A stretch of 11,252 nt of DNA from Clostridia bacterium (GCA_017631775.1 JAGBSQ010000101.1:1-11252), one strand, 5' to 3'; shown: positions 1-6,962, counted from the first letter of the stretch. Translations and numbers: made by a program. The notes: generated by a model not told the origin, from the sequence alone.

Positions 1-752
1 ACGGTAAAGCCATCCATGGTTGCTTCAATTGCTTTAATGGGGTCAACCTCGGTAACGATCACAACCGCGCCCATGCCTTTTGCGCGCATCGCAAATCCTT
101 TTCCGCACCACCCGTAGCCTGCAATTACAACAGTCTTGCCTGCGATGATGAGGTTAGTTGCGTTCATAATTCCGTCGAGTGTCGACTGTCCCGTGCCGTA
201 GCGATTGTCAAACAAATGCTTGCAATCGGCATCGTTTACGTCGATCATTGTGTAGTCGAGAAGGCCTGCTTCTTGGCGAGAGAGCAGACGGTGAATACCC
301 GTGGTGGTTTCTTCGCAACCGCCAATGAGGTTTTTGCCGTATTCGCGGCATTCGCCGTGAAGGAGAGAAATGAGATCTCCGCCGTCGTCAATGATGAGAT
401 TGGGGCAGCAAGAAAGCGTCTTTTTGAGGTGCTCGACGTACTCGTCCATCGACACGCCGTGAATGGCGTTGACCTCAAAACCCTCGGCAACAAGAGCCGC
501 CGCAACGTCATCTTGGGTAGAAAGAGGATTGCATCCCGTTACCCAAACCTCGGCGCCGCCTGCGCGCAAAACCTTTGCAAGGTAGGCGGTCTTTGCCTCA
601 AGGTGAATAGACATCGAAATTTTCAAACCTGCAAAGGGCTTTGTTCTTTCAAATTCTTCCTTAATAGAATTGAGAATGGGCATATAAGAAGCTACCCAAG
701 CGATCTTATCAGCACCGGAAGGTGCGAGTTTAATATCCTTAATTTGGCTCAT
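1..752 (-). CDS. ahcY: S-adenosylhomocysteine hydrolase (adenosylhomocysteinase), C-terminal part missing
   Basis: This cytosolic enzyme reversibly splits S-adenosylhomocysteine into adenosine and homocysteine, clearing the inhibitory product of methyltransferases. The first 250 residues are visible; the family is usually 400-470 long, so the rest lies beyond the left edge. Family motifs seen: His50 in the substrate region (SIHLEAKTA), IDDGGDL at 121-127, the CEETTTG block at 146-152, VNDADCK with Lys178 followed by Asp182, then FDNRYGTGQST at 181-191. The NAD-binding glycine motif GYGWCG follows at 212-217. All expected catalytic positions in the visible part look intact. The FDNRYGTGQS form resembles the shorter bacterial, Thermotoga-like branch as I remember it. 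The ATG at 752 has GGAG seven bases upstream. An 86-base gap separates it from the AraC-type gene upstream. I see no clear promoter there, so read-through from the alr operon is possible. Confidence 0.95.
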   Translation of the reverse strand, partial: MSQIKDIKLAPSGADKIAWVASYMPILNSIKEEFERTKPFAGLKISMSIHLEAKTAYLAKVLRAGGAEVWVTGCNPLSTQDDVAAALVAEGFEVNAIHGVSMDEYVEHLKKTLSCCPNLIIDDGGDLISLLHGECREYGKNLIGGCEETTTGIHRLLSRQEAGLLDYTMIDVNDADCKHLFDNRYGTGQSTLDGIMNATNLIIAGKTVVIAGYGWCGKGFAMRAKGMGAVVIVTEVDPIKAIEATMDGFT

Positions 753-838
753 AATCGTTCTCCAATCAGACAAATATTGCTATTCTTTCGTTTTTTAGTA
801 AGACACGTGCGACAAAATGGGTGTCGTAGGTGTTGTTT

Positions 839-1675
839 TTACTCCTCGGAGAGGCGTTTTACGTGGGCGCGCATCTCAGGCATGCGCTGTTTGCGGTATT
901 CCGAGGGGGAAAGTCCCAACTGCTTGATAAATGCGCGGTTAAAGGTGCGCGGTGTGTTAAAACCGACCAAGGAACCGATCTCTGTTATGCTGAGCGAGGA
1001 GTTGAGCAGGTATCTGCAAGCCTCGGAGACGCGCAGGGAGTTGATGTAATCGTTAAAACGCAGGCCGAGTCTGCCGCTGAATAAGTGGGAAATATAAAAC
1101 TTATTCAGGTGAAGCTTTTCTTCCAAGAGCGAAAGAGAAAGATTTTCGGCATAATTTTGGGTACAAAAAGAAACAATGGTGCGCAGGGATTCCGAATCTC
1201 CCACCGGGAGCTTGGAAATTTTCATCATGGGGATGAGTTCTGCGCAAAGCGCCAAAAGATATCCGCGGCGCAATTCCGAAACGTGCGAAAAGTCCTCACG
1301 TGTAACGGTATCGGTCAAGGCGTCGATGAGCGCGCGTACGCGCGGATTGTTTGCTGCCCCCTCAATTACGGGCGAGGTAGGCGTGCCAATGGTAAAGGTC
1401 TCCATCAGTTCGGGCAAGAGGTCGGGCTTGAAAATAAAGCCGACGTGTGTCTCTTCCGTGACCTTTTCATAGGAGTGGATTTGGTTGGGGAAGGTGAGGA
1501 ATATATCGCCGGCGTGCAGCTCGTAGCGTACCGAGTCGGCATAGGCAATCACGTCGCCTTCCAATAGGCAAATGAGTTCGAGCTCGCGGTGCAGGTGCGG
1601 TATGTATTGGATGTGGTGTCCGCCCAAAAACGCAATGTCCTGCAGCTTGTGCTCATATTTTACGTTGAGCGACAT
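839..1675 (-). CDS. AraC-family transcriptional regulator with N-terminal cupin sensor
   Basis: This is a 278-residue DNA-binding regulator. The N-terminal half (about 10-90) reads as a cupin-like ligand-binding domain, with the HLHRELELICLLEG pattern at 27-40 and the AGDIFLTFPNQIHSYE pattern at 55-70 typical of sugar-responsive AraC proteins. The C-terminal 100 residues hold two helix-turn-helix units: about 181-204 (LSLLEEKLHLNKFYISHLF) and about 227-263 (SITEIGSLVGFNTPRTFNRAF, then LGLSPSEYR). The second matches the AraC signature well. An in-frame ATG at 1765 exists, but 1675 is preferred: it has GAGAGGAG a few bases upstream, begins one base after the preceding gene's stop (TGATATG), and gives a normal family length. 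It is the last gene of the apparent alr operon, suggesting autoregulation or control of neighbours. The inducer cannot be deduced. Confidence 0.93.
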   Translation of the reverse strand: MSLNVKYEHKLQDIAFLGGHHIQYIPHLHRELELICLLEGDVIAYADSVRYELHAGDIFLTFPNQIHSYEKVTEETHVGFIFKPDLLPELMETFTIGTPTSPVIEGAANNPRVRALIDALTDTVTREDFSHVSELRRGYLLALCAELIPMMKISKLPVGDSESLRTIVSFCTQNYAENLSLSLLEEKLHLNKFYISHLFSGRLGLRFNDYINSLRVSEACRYLLNSSLSITEIGSLVGFNTPRTFNRAFIKQLGLSPSEYRKQRMPEMRAHVKRLSEE

Positions 1676-1676
1676 A

Positions 1677-2414
1677 TCAGAACTCCTCTCGACGGTTGCG
1701 GCGATTTTTCTTACACGTAGCGCGATAAATGATAAAATAGAAGCTAAAACCAAACACAAAACCAACCAATGCAGAGCCTACGGGGAGGATGAATTCGGGG
1801 AAGGATTCGAGCTGGCTTACGTAAAGGGAATGCACCCATAAAACAAACTGTTCGTCCTCAGAGGGGGAGGAGGTCAAGAGCTTGACGGTGGTGGGGACTT
1901 CGGTGTTTACCTCGTTGGCAAACTCGGAAATATCAAAGGTAACGGTCTGCCAGCTTGCGGCAGAAACAGAAGCGGAAGCGGAAAGGGAAAGGGGAGCGCC
2001 GTTTTTGTCGGTGCCCTCCAAAAGCAGCGTTACCGCATAGCTTTGGGTCTTGGTGTATTGCGCCAACAGCTGGACGGAAAGTGTCTCAGCACCTACCAGG
2101 GATGCAGGTGAGAGCGTGCCGCGAATGCCGGTCTCAGCTTCGGTGGAGTCGATCCACGCGTAAAGCACAGGGGTTCCCCAAGCACCGGATTGCGTAAACG
2201 TGGGGGATGCCATGCTGCCAAGCACCTCAAAGCCGCAAAGGTCAGAGGCGGTAAAATCAACAAGCGTTGTTTTGCTTCCAACCCCCACACCGACCGATCC
2301 GGTGGAAAGAATGTTCTTTTCGTTAGCGCCGAGCGCGCTCGCGGGAGCACAAAGAAGGGCGGCAACAAGCGCCATCATCATGCACAAAGAAAGTATTTTT
2401 ACAAATCGTTTCAT
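1677..2414 (-). CDS. Secreted single-pass membrane protein of unknown function
   Basis: This 245-residue protein is not one I recognise. It starts with a signal peptide: basic MKRFVK, a hydrophobic core at about 7-23, and a likely cleavage site after ASA (residue 27). Residues 30-205 are rich in Ser, Thr, Val and Gly in alternating patterns (for example SWQTVTFDISEFANEV at 154-169), which suggests a beta-sandwich similar to carbohydrate-binding or galactose-binding-like modules. This is a guess from pattern only. A hydrophobic helix at about 209-230 is followed by a basic tail (CKKNRRNRREEF), so the body should face outwards with a short cytosolic tail. The ATG overlaps the alr stop (ATGA), and the gene's own stop is one base before the AraC-type gene. 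That tight packing suggests joint translation and perhaps an envelope sensing role linked to the regulator. Confidence 0.85.
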   Translation of the reverse strand: MKRFVKILSLCMMMALVAALLCAPASALGANEKNILSTGSVGVGVGSKTTLVDFTASDLCGFEVLGSMASPTFTQSGAWGTPVLYAWIDSTEAETGIRGTLSPASLVGAETLSVQLLAQYTKTQSYAVTLLLEGTDKNGAPLSLSASASVSAASWQTVTFDISEFANEVNTEVPTTVKLLTSSPSEDEQFVLWVHSLYVSQLESFPEFILPVGSALVGFVFGFSFYFIIYRATCKKNRRNRREEF

Positions 2415-3631
2415 TTTTTCAATCCTCGTTTTTCTTCATAATAGGTTCGGGGAACGCGCGGAGAGATCGCGCAAAGAAGCTCGTAGGGAATGGTGCCTGC
2501 GTGTTCGGCAAGAGCCGAGAGGGCAGTCGGTGTGTGACCGAAAAAGCTGACACGGTCGCCGACTTGGGCGGGAATGCCGGTAAGGTCGATCATGCATTGG
2601 TCCATGCAAACGCTGCCAATAATTTTGACGGGGAAGATGCCGTCGCGCGTTCGCAAAGAGAGTATCGCACCTCGGAGTGAGCGGGGAATGCCGTCGGCAT
2701 ATCCGATGGGGAGCACGCCGATGATGGTATCGTTGAGTGCCGTAAACCGACCGCCGTAGCCGACCGATTCGCCTGCAGGGATCGTTTGAATATGCACCAC
2801 GTCTGCCGAAAGATGCATAACAGGTGGCACACAAAGGCGTTTTGGGGTATACGTGGGCGGTGCGTAAAGGGAGAGGCCGAGTCGCACACCGTCAAAGATC
2901 TCGTCGGGGCGTGTCAGCGCCGCGGCACTGTTGCTGACGTGATGGAAAGGAATGGTCATGCCGCTCTCCTCAAGTCTCTTTTTGAGCTCGCGATAGCGTG
3001 TTGCTTGCAGCGTGGTTTTTTCTTTTGAAGTAGCAAGCTCCTCGTCGGCGCGCGCAAAGTGGGTAAACATACCGCACACGTCAAAAGCGGTTTCGTCTTT
3101 TAGAGAGAGGATATCGCACACCGTTTGTGCAATTTCCTTTTCGGTGCGGGCGGCATAACCGATGCGCCCCATGCCTGTGTCAACGGCAACGTGCACCGCC
3201 AAGGGTGGGAGCTTTTCACCTCTTACCGCCTCGGCAAGCTCTTTTGCATAGCTTGGCGAGAGGAGTGTTTGTATCAAGTTGTTTTCCACAAGCTCGCGCG
3301 CGTATTTTGGGGTTGTGTAACCGAGGATGAGAATGTCAGCCTCTTTTTTCTCGTCTTGACAAACCGAACGGACAGCCAAAGCCTCTTCGATGCAAGAGAC
3401 GGCAAAAAAGTCACAACCGGCTCCAAGGAGCGCGCGCACGCAAGGCTCGGTGCCGTGTCCGTAGGCGTCGGCCTTGACAACGGCAAGAATGCGAGCGGTG
3501 GGAGCGGTGGTTTGGATCCTTTGCAGGCAGGCCTCAAAATTCTGTCCAAGAGCGCTAAGATCGATCTCTGCGCGCTTGATGTAGAGGGCTGTGGACGATT
3601 TTTTTAAGTGGTAACGGGAGAGAGCGTTCAT
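2411..3631 (-). CDS. alr: Alanine racemase
   Basis: This PLP enzyme interconverts L- and D-alanine in the cytosol, supplying D-alanine for peptidoglycan and, where present, teichoic acids. The protein has 406 residues, slightly longer than the usual 360-390 because of about 17 extra N-terminal residues. The PLP lysine is Lys53 in VVKADAYGHG. Other family marks are DTGMGRIGY at 151-159, HVSNSAAAL at 231-239, Arg250 in VRLGLSLYA, the catalytic tyrosine Tyr292 in SVGYGGRF, and SVCMDQCMID at 340-349. The domain order is TIM barrel, then the C-terminal beta domain from about 270. The ATG at 3631 follows AAAGGTG at an 8-base spacing, and a strong promoter lies just upstream, which supports this start. 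It heads an apparent three-gene operon and its TGA overlaps the next ATG. Confidence 0.97.
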   Translation of the reverse strand: MNALSRYHLKKSSTALYIKRAEIDLSALGQNFEACLQRIQTTAPTARILAVVKADAYGHGTEPCVRALLGAGCDFFAVSCIEEALAVRSVCQDEKKEADILILGYTTPKYARELVENNLIQTLLSPSYAKELAEAVRGEKLPPLAVHVAVDTGMGRIGYAARTEKEIAQTVCDILSLKDETAFDVCGMFTHFARADEELATSKEKTTLQATRYRELKKRLEESGMTIPFHHVSNSAAALTRPDEIFDGVRLGLSLYAPPTYTPKRLCVPPVMHLSADVVHIQTIPAGESVGYGGRFTALNDTIIGVLPIGYADGIPRSLRGAILSLRTRDGIFPVKIIGSVCMDQCMIDLTGIPAQVGDRVSFFGHTPTALSALAEHAGTIPYELLCAISPRVPRTYYEEKRGLKK

Positions 3632-3664
3632 AGCGTTTCACCTTTCTTTCAAAATACTCTATCT

Positions 3665-3693
3665 ATTATACCATTTTAAGACAAATATTGCAA
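3665..3693 (-). promoter_or_regulatory. Sigma-A-type promoter of the alr operon
   Basis: Reading leftwards on the minus strand there is TTGCAA (3688-3693), a 17-base spacer and TATAAT (3665-3670), preceded by TG as an extended -10. The expected transcript start is about 3658, leaving roughly 26 bases before the alr ATG. The -35 and spacer contain the motif GCAATATTTGTCT, also found upstream of ahcY. Confidence 0.85.
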
Positions 3694-3701
3694 TCCCTTT
3701 T

Positions 3702-3730
3702 TTGCATCTTTTTTCAAAAAATATCATAAA
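3702..3730 (+). promoter_or_regulatory. Possible promoter for the small exported protein gene
   Basis: TTGCAT (3702-3707), 17 bases, then CATAAA (3725-3730) on the plus strand. The -10 is a weak match. The position, about 50 bases ahead of the gene and back-to-back with the alr promoter, is sensible. The surrounding DNA is AT-rich, so chance matches are easy. Confidence 0.3.
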
Positions 3731-3778
3731 AATAGTCATATCACGGTATATCAATGTGTGAAAAGGAGATAAAAAGGG

Positions 3779-4270
3779 ATGAAAACTCGACATTTTTTGC
3801 TATTGCTTGTCGTACTTGTGTCGTGGTGGGGTGTGAGCTGTGCTCCCCTTCAAGGCGGCATCGACTACATCCATTCAGGTGGTCGCGGCGAGGTGAGGGG
3901 GAGTATGGACGGCGTGGAATTTTCGGCCTTGATAACCCTTTCTCAAAAAGGGGAGGTCTTGCAGGTGGAATACACCTCTCCATCCTCGCTTTGCGGATTG
4001 AAGCTGAGGGCGCAGGGCGAGAGCTGTGAGGTGGCTTTGGGCGAGGTCTCTTTTGTTTGCAATACCGCAGAGGTTGTCGGTTTTTTGCGACCCGTTGGTG
4101 TGTTTTTGCCGCAAGAGAGTGCCAAAACCGTGCAAAAGCAAGGGGAAAACACCGCCCTGACTTACCCCAACGGCGGCGGTTTGATTCTTTCCCCAAAAGG
4201 GGAGCCGATCTCTTTTTCGGGCGAGGGGATTGACGTTCGGGTTATTTGGTGGGAGACGGGAGCGGAGTAA
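3779..4270 (+). CDS. Small exported protein of unknown function, possible lipoprotein
   Basis: This 163-residue protein has an N-terminal export signal: MKTRH, then a hydrophobic stretch at about 6-17 (FLLLLVVLVSWW) ending in GVSC at 18-21. Cys21 could be lipidated, but Gly at the -3 position makes a poor lipobox. The mature part is a run of short beta-like segments with Gly turns (EVRGSMDGVEFSALITLS, then VEYTSPSSLCGLKL). This vaguely recalls small Clostridia envelope lipoproteins with a LolA-like or beta-rich fold; I cannot confirm that. Two cysteines (83 and 94) might pair. The ATG has AAGGAG ten bases upstream. The gene is transcribed away from alr and towards glgB, and glgB has its own promoter 100 bases downstream, so a shared role is not implied. 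No function is assigned. Confidence 0.8.
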   Translation: MKTRHFLLLLVVLVSWWGVSCAPLQGGIDYIHSGGRGEVRGSMDGVEFSALITLSQKGEVLQVEYTSPSSLCGLKLRAQGESCEVALGEVSFVCNTAEVVGFLRPVGVFLPQESAKTVQKQGENTALTYPNGGGLILSPKGEPISFSGEGIDVRVIWWETGAE

Positions 4271-4370
4271 AAAAAATACAATTTGCCGTTTTTTGTCGTT
4301 TTTTCGCGCGCGCAGGAGAAATATAATAAATTTTCTTGTTATAAAGCCTTTTATTTGTGCTACTCGCGCA

Positions 4371-4399
4371 TTGACAAGCGCAAAAATTTGTGATACAAT
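4371..4399 (+). promoter_or_regulatory. Strong sigma-A-type promoter of glgB
   Basis: TTGACA (4371-4376), a 17-base spacer, and TACAAT (4394-4399), with TG one base before the -10 as an extended element. The -35 sits inside an imperfect dyad, GCGC-A-TTGACAA-GCGC (4366-4381), which could be an operator, but this is a guess. Transcription should begin near 4406, giving a leader of about 105 bases. Confidence 0.88.
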
Positions 4400-4498
4400 A
4401 AACAATGGCGAACTTTGCGCAAAAACGGCTCCAAAAGCCAAAAACAGCATAGTTCGGCGCATTTTGGAGATACTACCGACAAACGGCAAAACCAAGAA

Positions 4499-4514
4499 GG
4501 GAGGGGAACTTGTG
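4499..4514 (+). promoter_or_regulatory. Ribosome binding site and GTG start of glgB
   Basis: GGGAGGGG (4499-4506) is followed by GTG at 4512. The GGAGG core to start spacing is 7 bases. This site decides the start of glgB: the open frame runs back to 4230, but that region lies upstream of the promoter and overlaps the end of the previous gene. Confidence 0.85.
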
Positions 4515-6449
4515 AAACAGCAAAAAAGCACAAAAGAAAACGCGGCAACCACGCAAGAGTTAGCACCCTATTTGTTCCATCAAGGCACAAACTTTTATGC
4601 ATATCAATATCTCGGCTTTCACTTTGAGGGAGATCGCGCAACCTTTCGCACCTGGGCGCCCAATGCCGACAGTGTTTCGGTGTGCGGCGACTTTAACGGC
4701 TGGAACCCCAATGCCGACCCGATGACGCGCGTCACCGAGGGTGGCGTTTGGGAGCTGATCCTTCCCCAAGATCGCGTAAGTGTGGGGCAGTGCTACAAAT
4801 ACTGCATTCACAATGGCGAAAAAGAGCTTCTCAAGGCCGACCCCTACGGTTTTTCGATGCAACGTCCGCCCGAAACGGCATCCCTGATTTGCAACATCGA
4901 GGGATATGCTTGGCGAGATGCCGATTGGCTTTCTTACCGCAAAAAGAATTTCGGTCGCGACAAGTGCCTCTTGCAACCCATCAACATTTACGAAATGCAC
5001 CTCGGCTCTTGGAAGAGACATGAGGACGGCAGATATTATTCCTATGCCGAAACCGCAGGCGAGCTTGCTCCCTACCTCAAGCAAATGGGATACACACACG
5101 TCGAGCTCATGCCCGTCAGCGAGCATCCCTTCGACGGTTCTTGGGGCTATCAGGTCTGTGGATATTACACGCCCACCTCGCGCTTTGGAGGCCCCCAAGA
5201 TTTTATGGCGTTTGTAGATGCCATGCACGAAGCAGGCATCGGCGTTATCCTCGATTGGGTTCCCGCACACTTTGCAAAGGATGCCCACGGTCTTTATGAA
5301 TTTGACGGACAACCTCTTTACGAGTACCAAGGCTGGGACCGCATCGAGCATGAGGGTTGGGGAACACGCCGCTTTGACGTGGGCCGCGAGGAGGTACAAA
5401 GCTTTCTCATTTCCAACGCCATGTATTGGATCAAAGAGTACCACATCGATGCGCTTCGCGTAGACGCTTTGGCATCTATGCTTTATCTCGATTACGACAA
5501 ACGCCCCGGCGAGTGGGTACCCAACGTTTACGGCGAAAACAAATGTCTTGAGGCAATCGCGTTCTTCCAAAAAATGAACGCGTATCTTGCCGCAAACTAC
5601 CCCGATGTGATGACCATTGCCGAGGAATCGACCTCGTGGGCAAACATTACGGGGTTTGAGAACGGTGGCCTCGGCTTCTCTTACAAGTGGAACATGGGTT
5701 GGATGAACGATACTCTTTCCTACGTGCAAGAGGATCCGCTTTGGCGCTCTCACCACCACGAAAAAATGAACTTTTCCATTCTCTATTCCTTCAGCGAAAA
5801 CTACGTGCTTCCTATCTCTCACGATGAGGTAGTACACGGCAAAAAATCGCTGCTTGACCGAATGGCAGGGGACTACCACAACAAGTTTGCAGGTGCGCGC
5901 ACGTATCTGACTTATATGATGACGCACCCCGGCAAAAAGCTGCTCTTTATGGGCGGTGAAATTGGAATGTTCCGCGAGTGGGATCACGACTCGGAGCTTG
6001 AATGGTTCTTGCTTGACTATGATATGCACGCCAAGTATCAGTTGTTCATCGCGCGCCTCAATCAGTTCTATTTGCAAAACCCCGAACTGTGGGAGGGGGA
6101 TGACGATCCCGCATCCTTTGTGTGGATCGATGCCGACAACCGCGAGCAAAGTGTCTTTTCTTACAGACGTATCGCCAAAAACGGCGATGAACTGCTTGTT
6201 TATCTCAACTTTTTGCCCGTTGCACGCGAAAATTTTTTGGCTGCAGTTCCGCAAAAGGGAACCTACGAGGAGGTTTTCAACAGCGACGCCACCGAGTTTG
6301 GCGGCAGCGGCATGACCAACCCCAAAACTCTCAAAACACAACCTGCAATGCTGCGCGGATACGGCAATGCGGTCTCCATCACCCTGCCCCCTATGGGCGC
6401 GGTGGTTTTGAAAAAGAAGAAAAGAAAACAGAACAAAACAACCAAATAA
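4512..6449 (+). CDS. glgB: 1,4-alpha-glucan branching enzyme
   Basis: GlgB cuts an alpha-1,4-glucan chain and reattaches it through an alpha-1,6 bond, branching glycogen in the cytosol. From the GTG the protein has 645 residues. After about 35 leader residues comes a CBM48 domain (about 36-125, with FRTWAPNADSVSVCGDFNGWN), then the GH13 barrel. GH13 motifs seen: DWVPAHFAKD at 248-257, DALRVDALASMLYLDY with nucleophile Asp318, TIAEESTSW with acid/base Glu371, and ISHDEVVHGKKSLLDRM with Asp438. LFMGGEIGMFREWDHD follows at about 478-493, where many relatives have GEFGQ. A C-terminal beta domain follows. There is no room for the extra N1 domain of the E. coli type, so this is the shorter form. 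The last dozen residues are a lysine-rich tail (KKKKRKQNKTTK). It has its own promoter, and a 513-base repeat-filled gap separates it from glgC. Confidence 0.97.
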   Translation: MKQQKSTKENAATTQELAPYLFHQGTNFYAYQYLGFHFEGDRATFRTWAPNADSVSVCGDFNGWNPNADPMTRVTEGGVWELILPQDRVSVGQCYKYCIHNGEKELLKADPYGFSMQRPPETASLICNIEGYAWRDADWLSYRKKNFGRDKCLLQPINIYEMHLGSWKRHEDGRYYSYAETAGELAPYLKQMGYTHVELMPVSEHPFDGSWGYQVCGYYTPTSRFGGPQDFMAFVDAMHEAGIGVILDWVPAHFAKDAHGLYEFDGQPLYEYQGWDRIEHEGWGTRRFDVGREEVQSFLISNAMYWIKEYHIDALRVDALASMLYLDYDKRPGEWVPNVYGENKCLEAIAFFQKMNAYLAANYPDVMTIAEESTSWANITGFENGGLGFSYKWNMGWMNDTLSYVQEDPLWRSHHHEKMNFSILYSFSENYVLPISHDEVVHGKKSLLDRMAGDYHNKFAGARTYLTYMMTHPGKKLLFMGGEIGMFREWDHDSELEWFLLDYDMHAKYQLFIARLNQFYLQNPELWEGDDDPASFVWIDADNREQSVFSYRRIAKNGDELLVYLNFLPVARENFLAAVPQKGTYEEVFNSDATEFGGSGMTNPKTLKTQPAMLRGYGNAVSITLPPMGAVVLKKKKRKQNKTTK

Positions 6450-6469
6450 AACGAAATCATCCGTCAGCC

Positions 6470-6710
6470 TGTCATCCTGAGCGGAGTCGAAGTTTTACCG
6501 AACGAGAAGTGAGGTAAAACCAAGGCGCCAAAGCGCCGCAGGGATCTCGTTTGGAATTTTGGTGGCTTTTGAATCGATGTAACATTCGCATTGGTGAGTC
6601 ACTCAAATTTGCTCGGAGATCCCATCGTCGCTGTCGCTCCTCGGTTTTGTATCGGATCGTCGCCTGCGGCTCTCTCCCTCACCAAAACTTCGACTTCGCT
6701 CAGGATGACA
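6470..6710. repeat. Palindromic intergenic element with 27-base inverted ends
   Basis: The left end (6470-6496) starts TGTCATCCTGAGCGGAGTCG and the right end (6684-6710) is its inverse complement with 26 of 27 bases matching (one G/A difference). A second inverted pair lies inside: GGGATCTC at 6541-6548 and GAGATCCC at 6616-6623. I see no open frame that looks like a protein, so it is a non-autonomous, MITE-like unit or a structured intergenic repeat. The TGTCATCCTGAGCG core resembles repeats I remember as common between genes in several bacterial phyla. It sits immediately after glgB. Confidence 0.85.
6492..6537. repeat. Two hairpins near the left end of the element
   Basis: GTTTTACC (6492-6499) pairs with GGTAAAAC (6513-6520), an 8-bp stem with a 13-base loop. 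GGCGC (6524-6528) pairs with GCGCC (6533-6537) across a CAAA loop. No T-run follows, so neither is a standard intrinsic terminator, though they might slow transcription leaving glgB. Confidence 0.6.
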
Positions 6711-6740
6711 TACAGGTTTGACGTTTACAATTATCCATTG

Positions 6741-6841
6741 TAGGGGACGGTCTACTGCGGTTCGGTCACGCTCACGTTCTGACAGTCCACCGGACTGTCA
6801 TTCATTTCGCTCGCGCCGCTGCGCTACCTCCCGGGCGTCCC
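6741..6841. repeat. Second palindrome-rich intergenic unit
   Basis: A perfect hairpin, TGACAGTCC-ACC-GGACTGTCA (6780-6800), has a 9-bp stem and 3-base loop. The outer limits are suggested by GGGACG (6744-6749) and its complement CGTCCC (6836-6841). The sequence (GTAGGGGACGGTCTACTGCGG and GCTCGCGCCGCTGCGC) is GC-rich, unlike the AT-rich leader beside it, and recalls the GTAGGGG-type repeats of gut Clostridia. The exact boundaries are uncertain. I see no gene in it. Confidence 0.6.
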
Positions 6842-6870
6842 GCCTTTAACGAGAAAAGCGAAACAAACAA

Positions 6871-6889
6871 TCAGTCTGTCATCTTGAGC
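6871..6889 (+). repeat. Truncated, diverged copy of the 6470 element end
   Basis: TCAGTCTGTCATCTTGAGC matches 6464-6482 at 17 of 19 positions and then diverges. It looks like the remains of an older insertion of the same family, with its partner arm gone. The rest of the gap down to the glgC ribosome binding site (6890-6945) is AT-rich with no clear promoter; TTGAGC (6884-6889) and TATTAA (6905-6910) are only 15 bases apart. Confidence 0.6.
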
Positions 6890-6962
6890 TACTCTCAAAT
6901 TCAATATTAAAACCGAAATCCAAAAACATTAACATAAATTCTTTTAGGAGGAATCGCGCACC

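Noticed and set aside
753..838. Possible ahcY promoter or terminator after the AraC-type gene
   Set aside because: Only weak matches were found: CTTACT with CAATAT at 17 bases, and a 5-bp hairpin (CGACA/TGTCG) without a T-run. This is not enough to call either.
1676..1765. N-terminal extension of the AraC-type regulator by 30 residues
   Set aside because: It would lie inside the membrane protein gene in another frame, and the hydrophobic run is the shadow of that gene's transmembrane helix. The ATG at 1675 has the better ribosome site.
4405..4452. 15-codon leader open frame starting almost at the glgB transcript start
   Set aside because: It has no ribosome site and would have to be leaderless. 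A short ATG frame here is likely by chance.
4230..4511. N-terminal extension of glgB by 94 residues
   Set aside because: This stretch overlaps the end of the preceding gene, contains the glgB promoter, and encodes low-complexity basic sequence unlike any branching enzyme. The GTG at 4512 has a good ribosome site.
4560..6341. 593-residue open frame on the minus strand
   Set aside because: It lies exactly antisense to glgB, whose protein shows all GH13 motifs. The antisense product has no recognisable domain or ribosome binding site and reflects codon bias of the sense gene.
6470..6889. CRISPR array or transposase gene in the glgB-glgC gap
   Set aside because: The repeats are inverted rather than regularly spaced direct repeats, and no open frame with transposase motifs exists.
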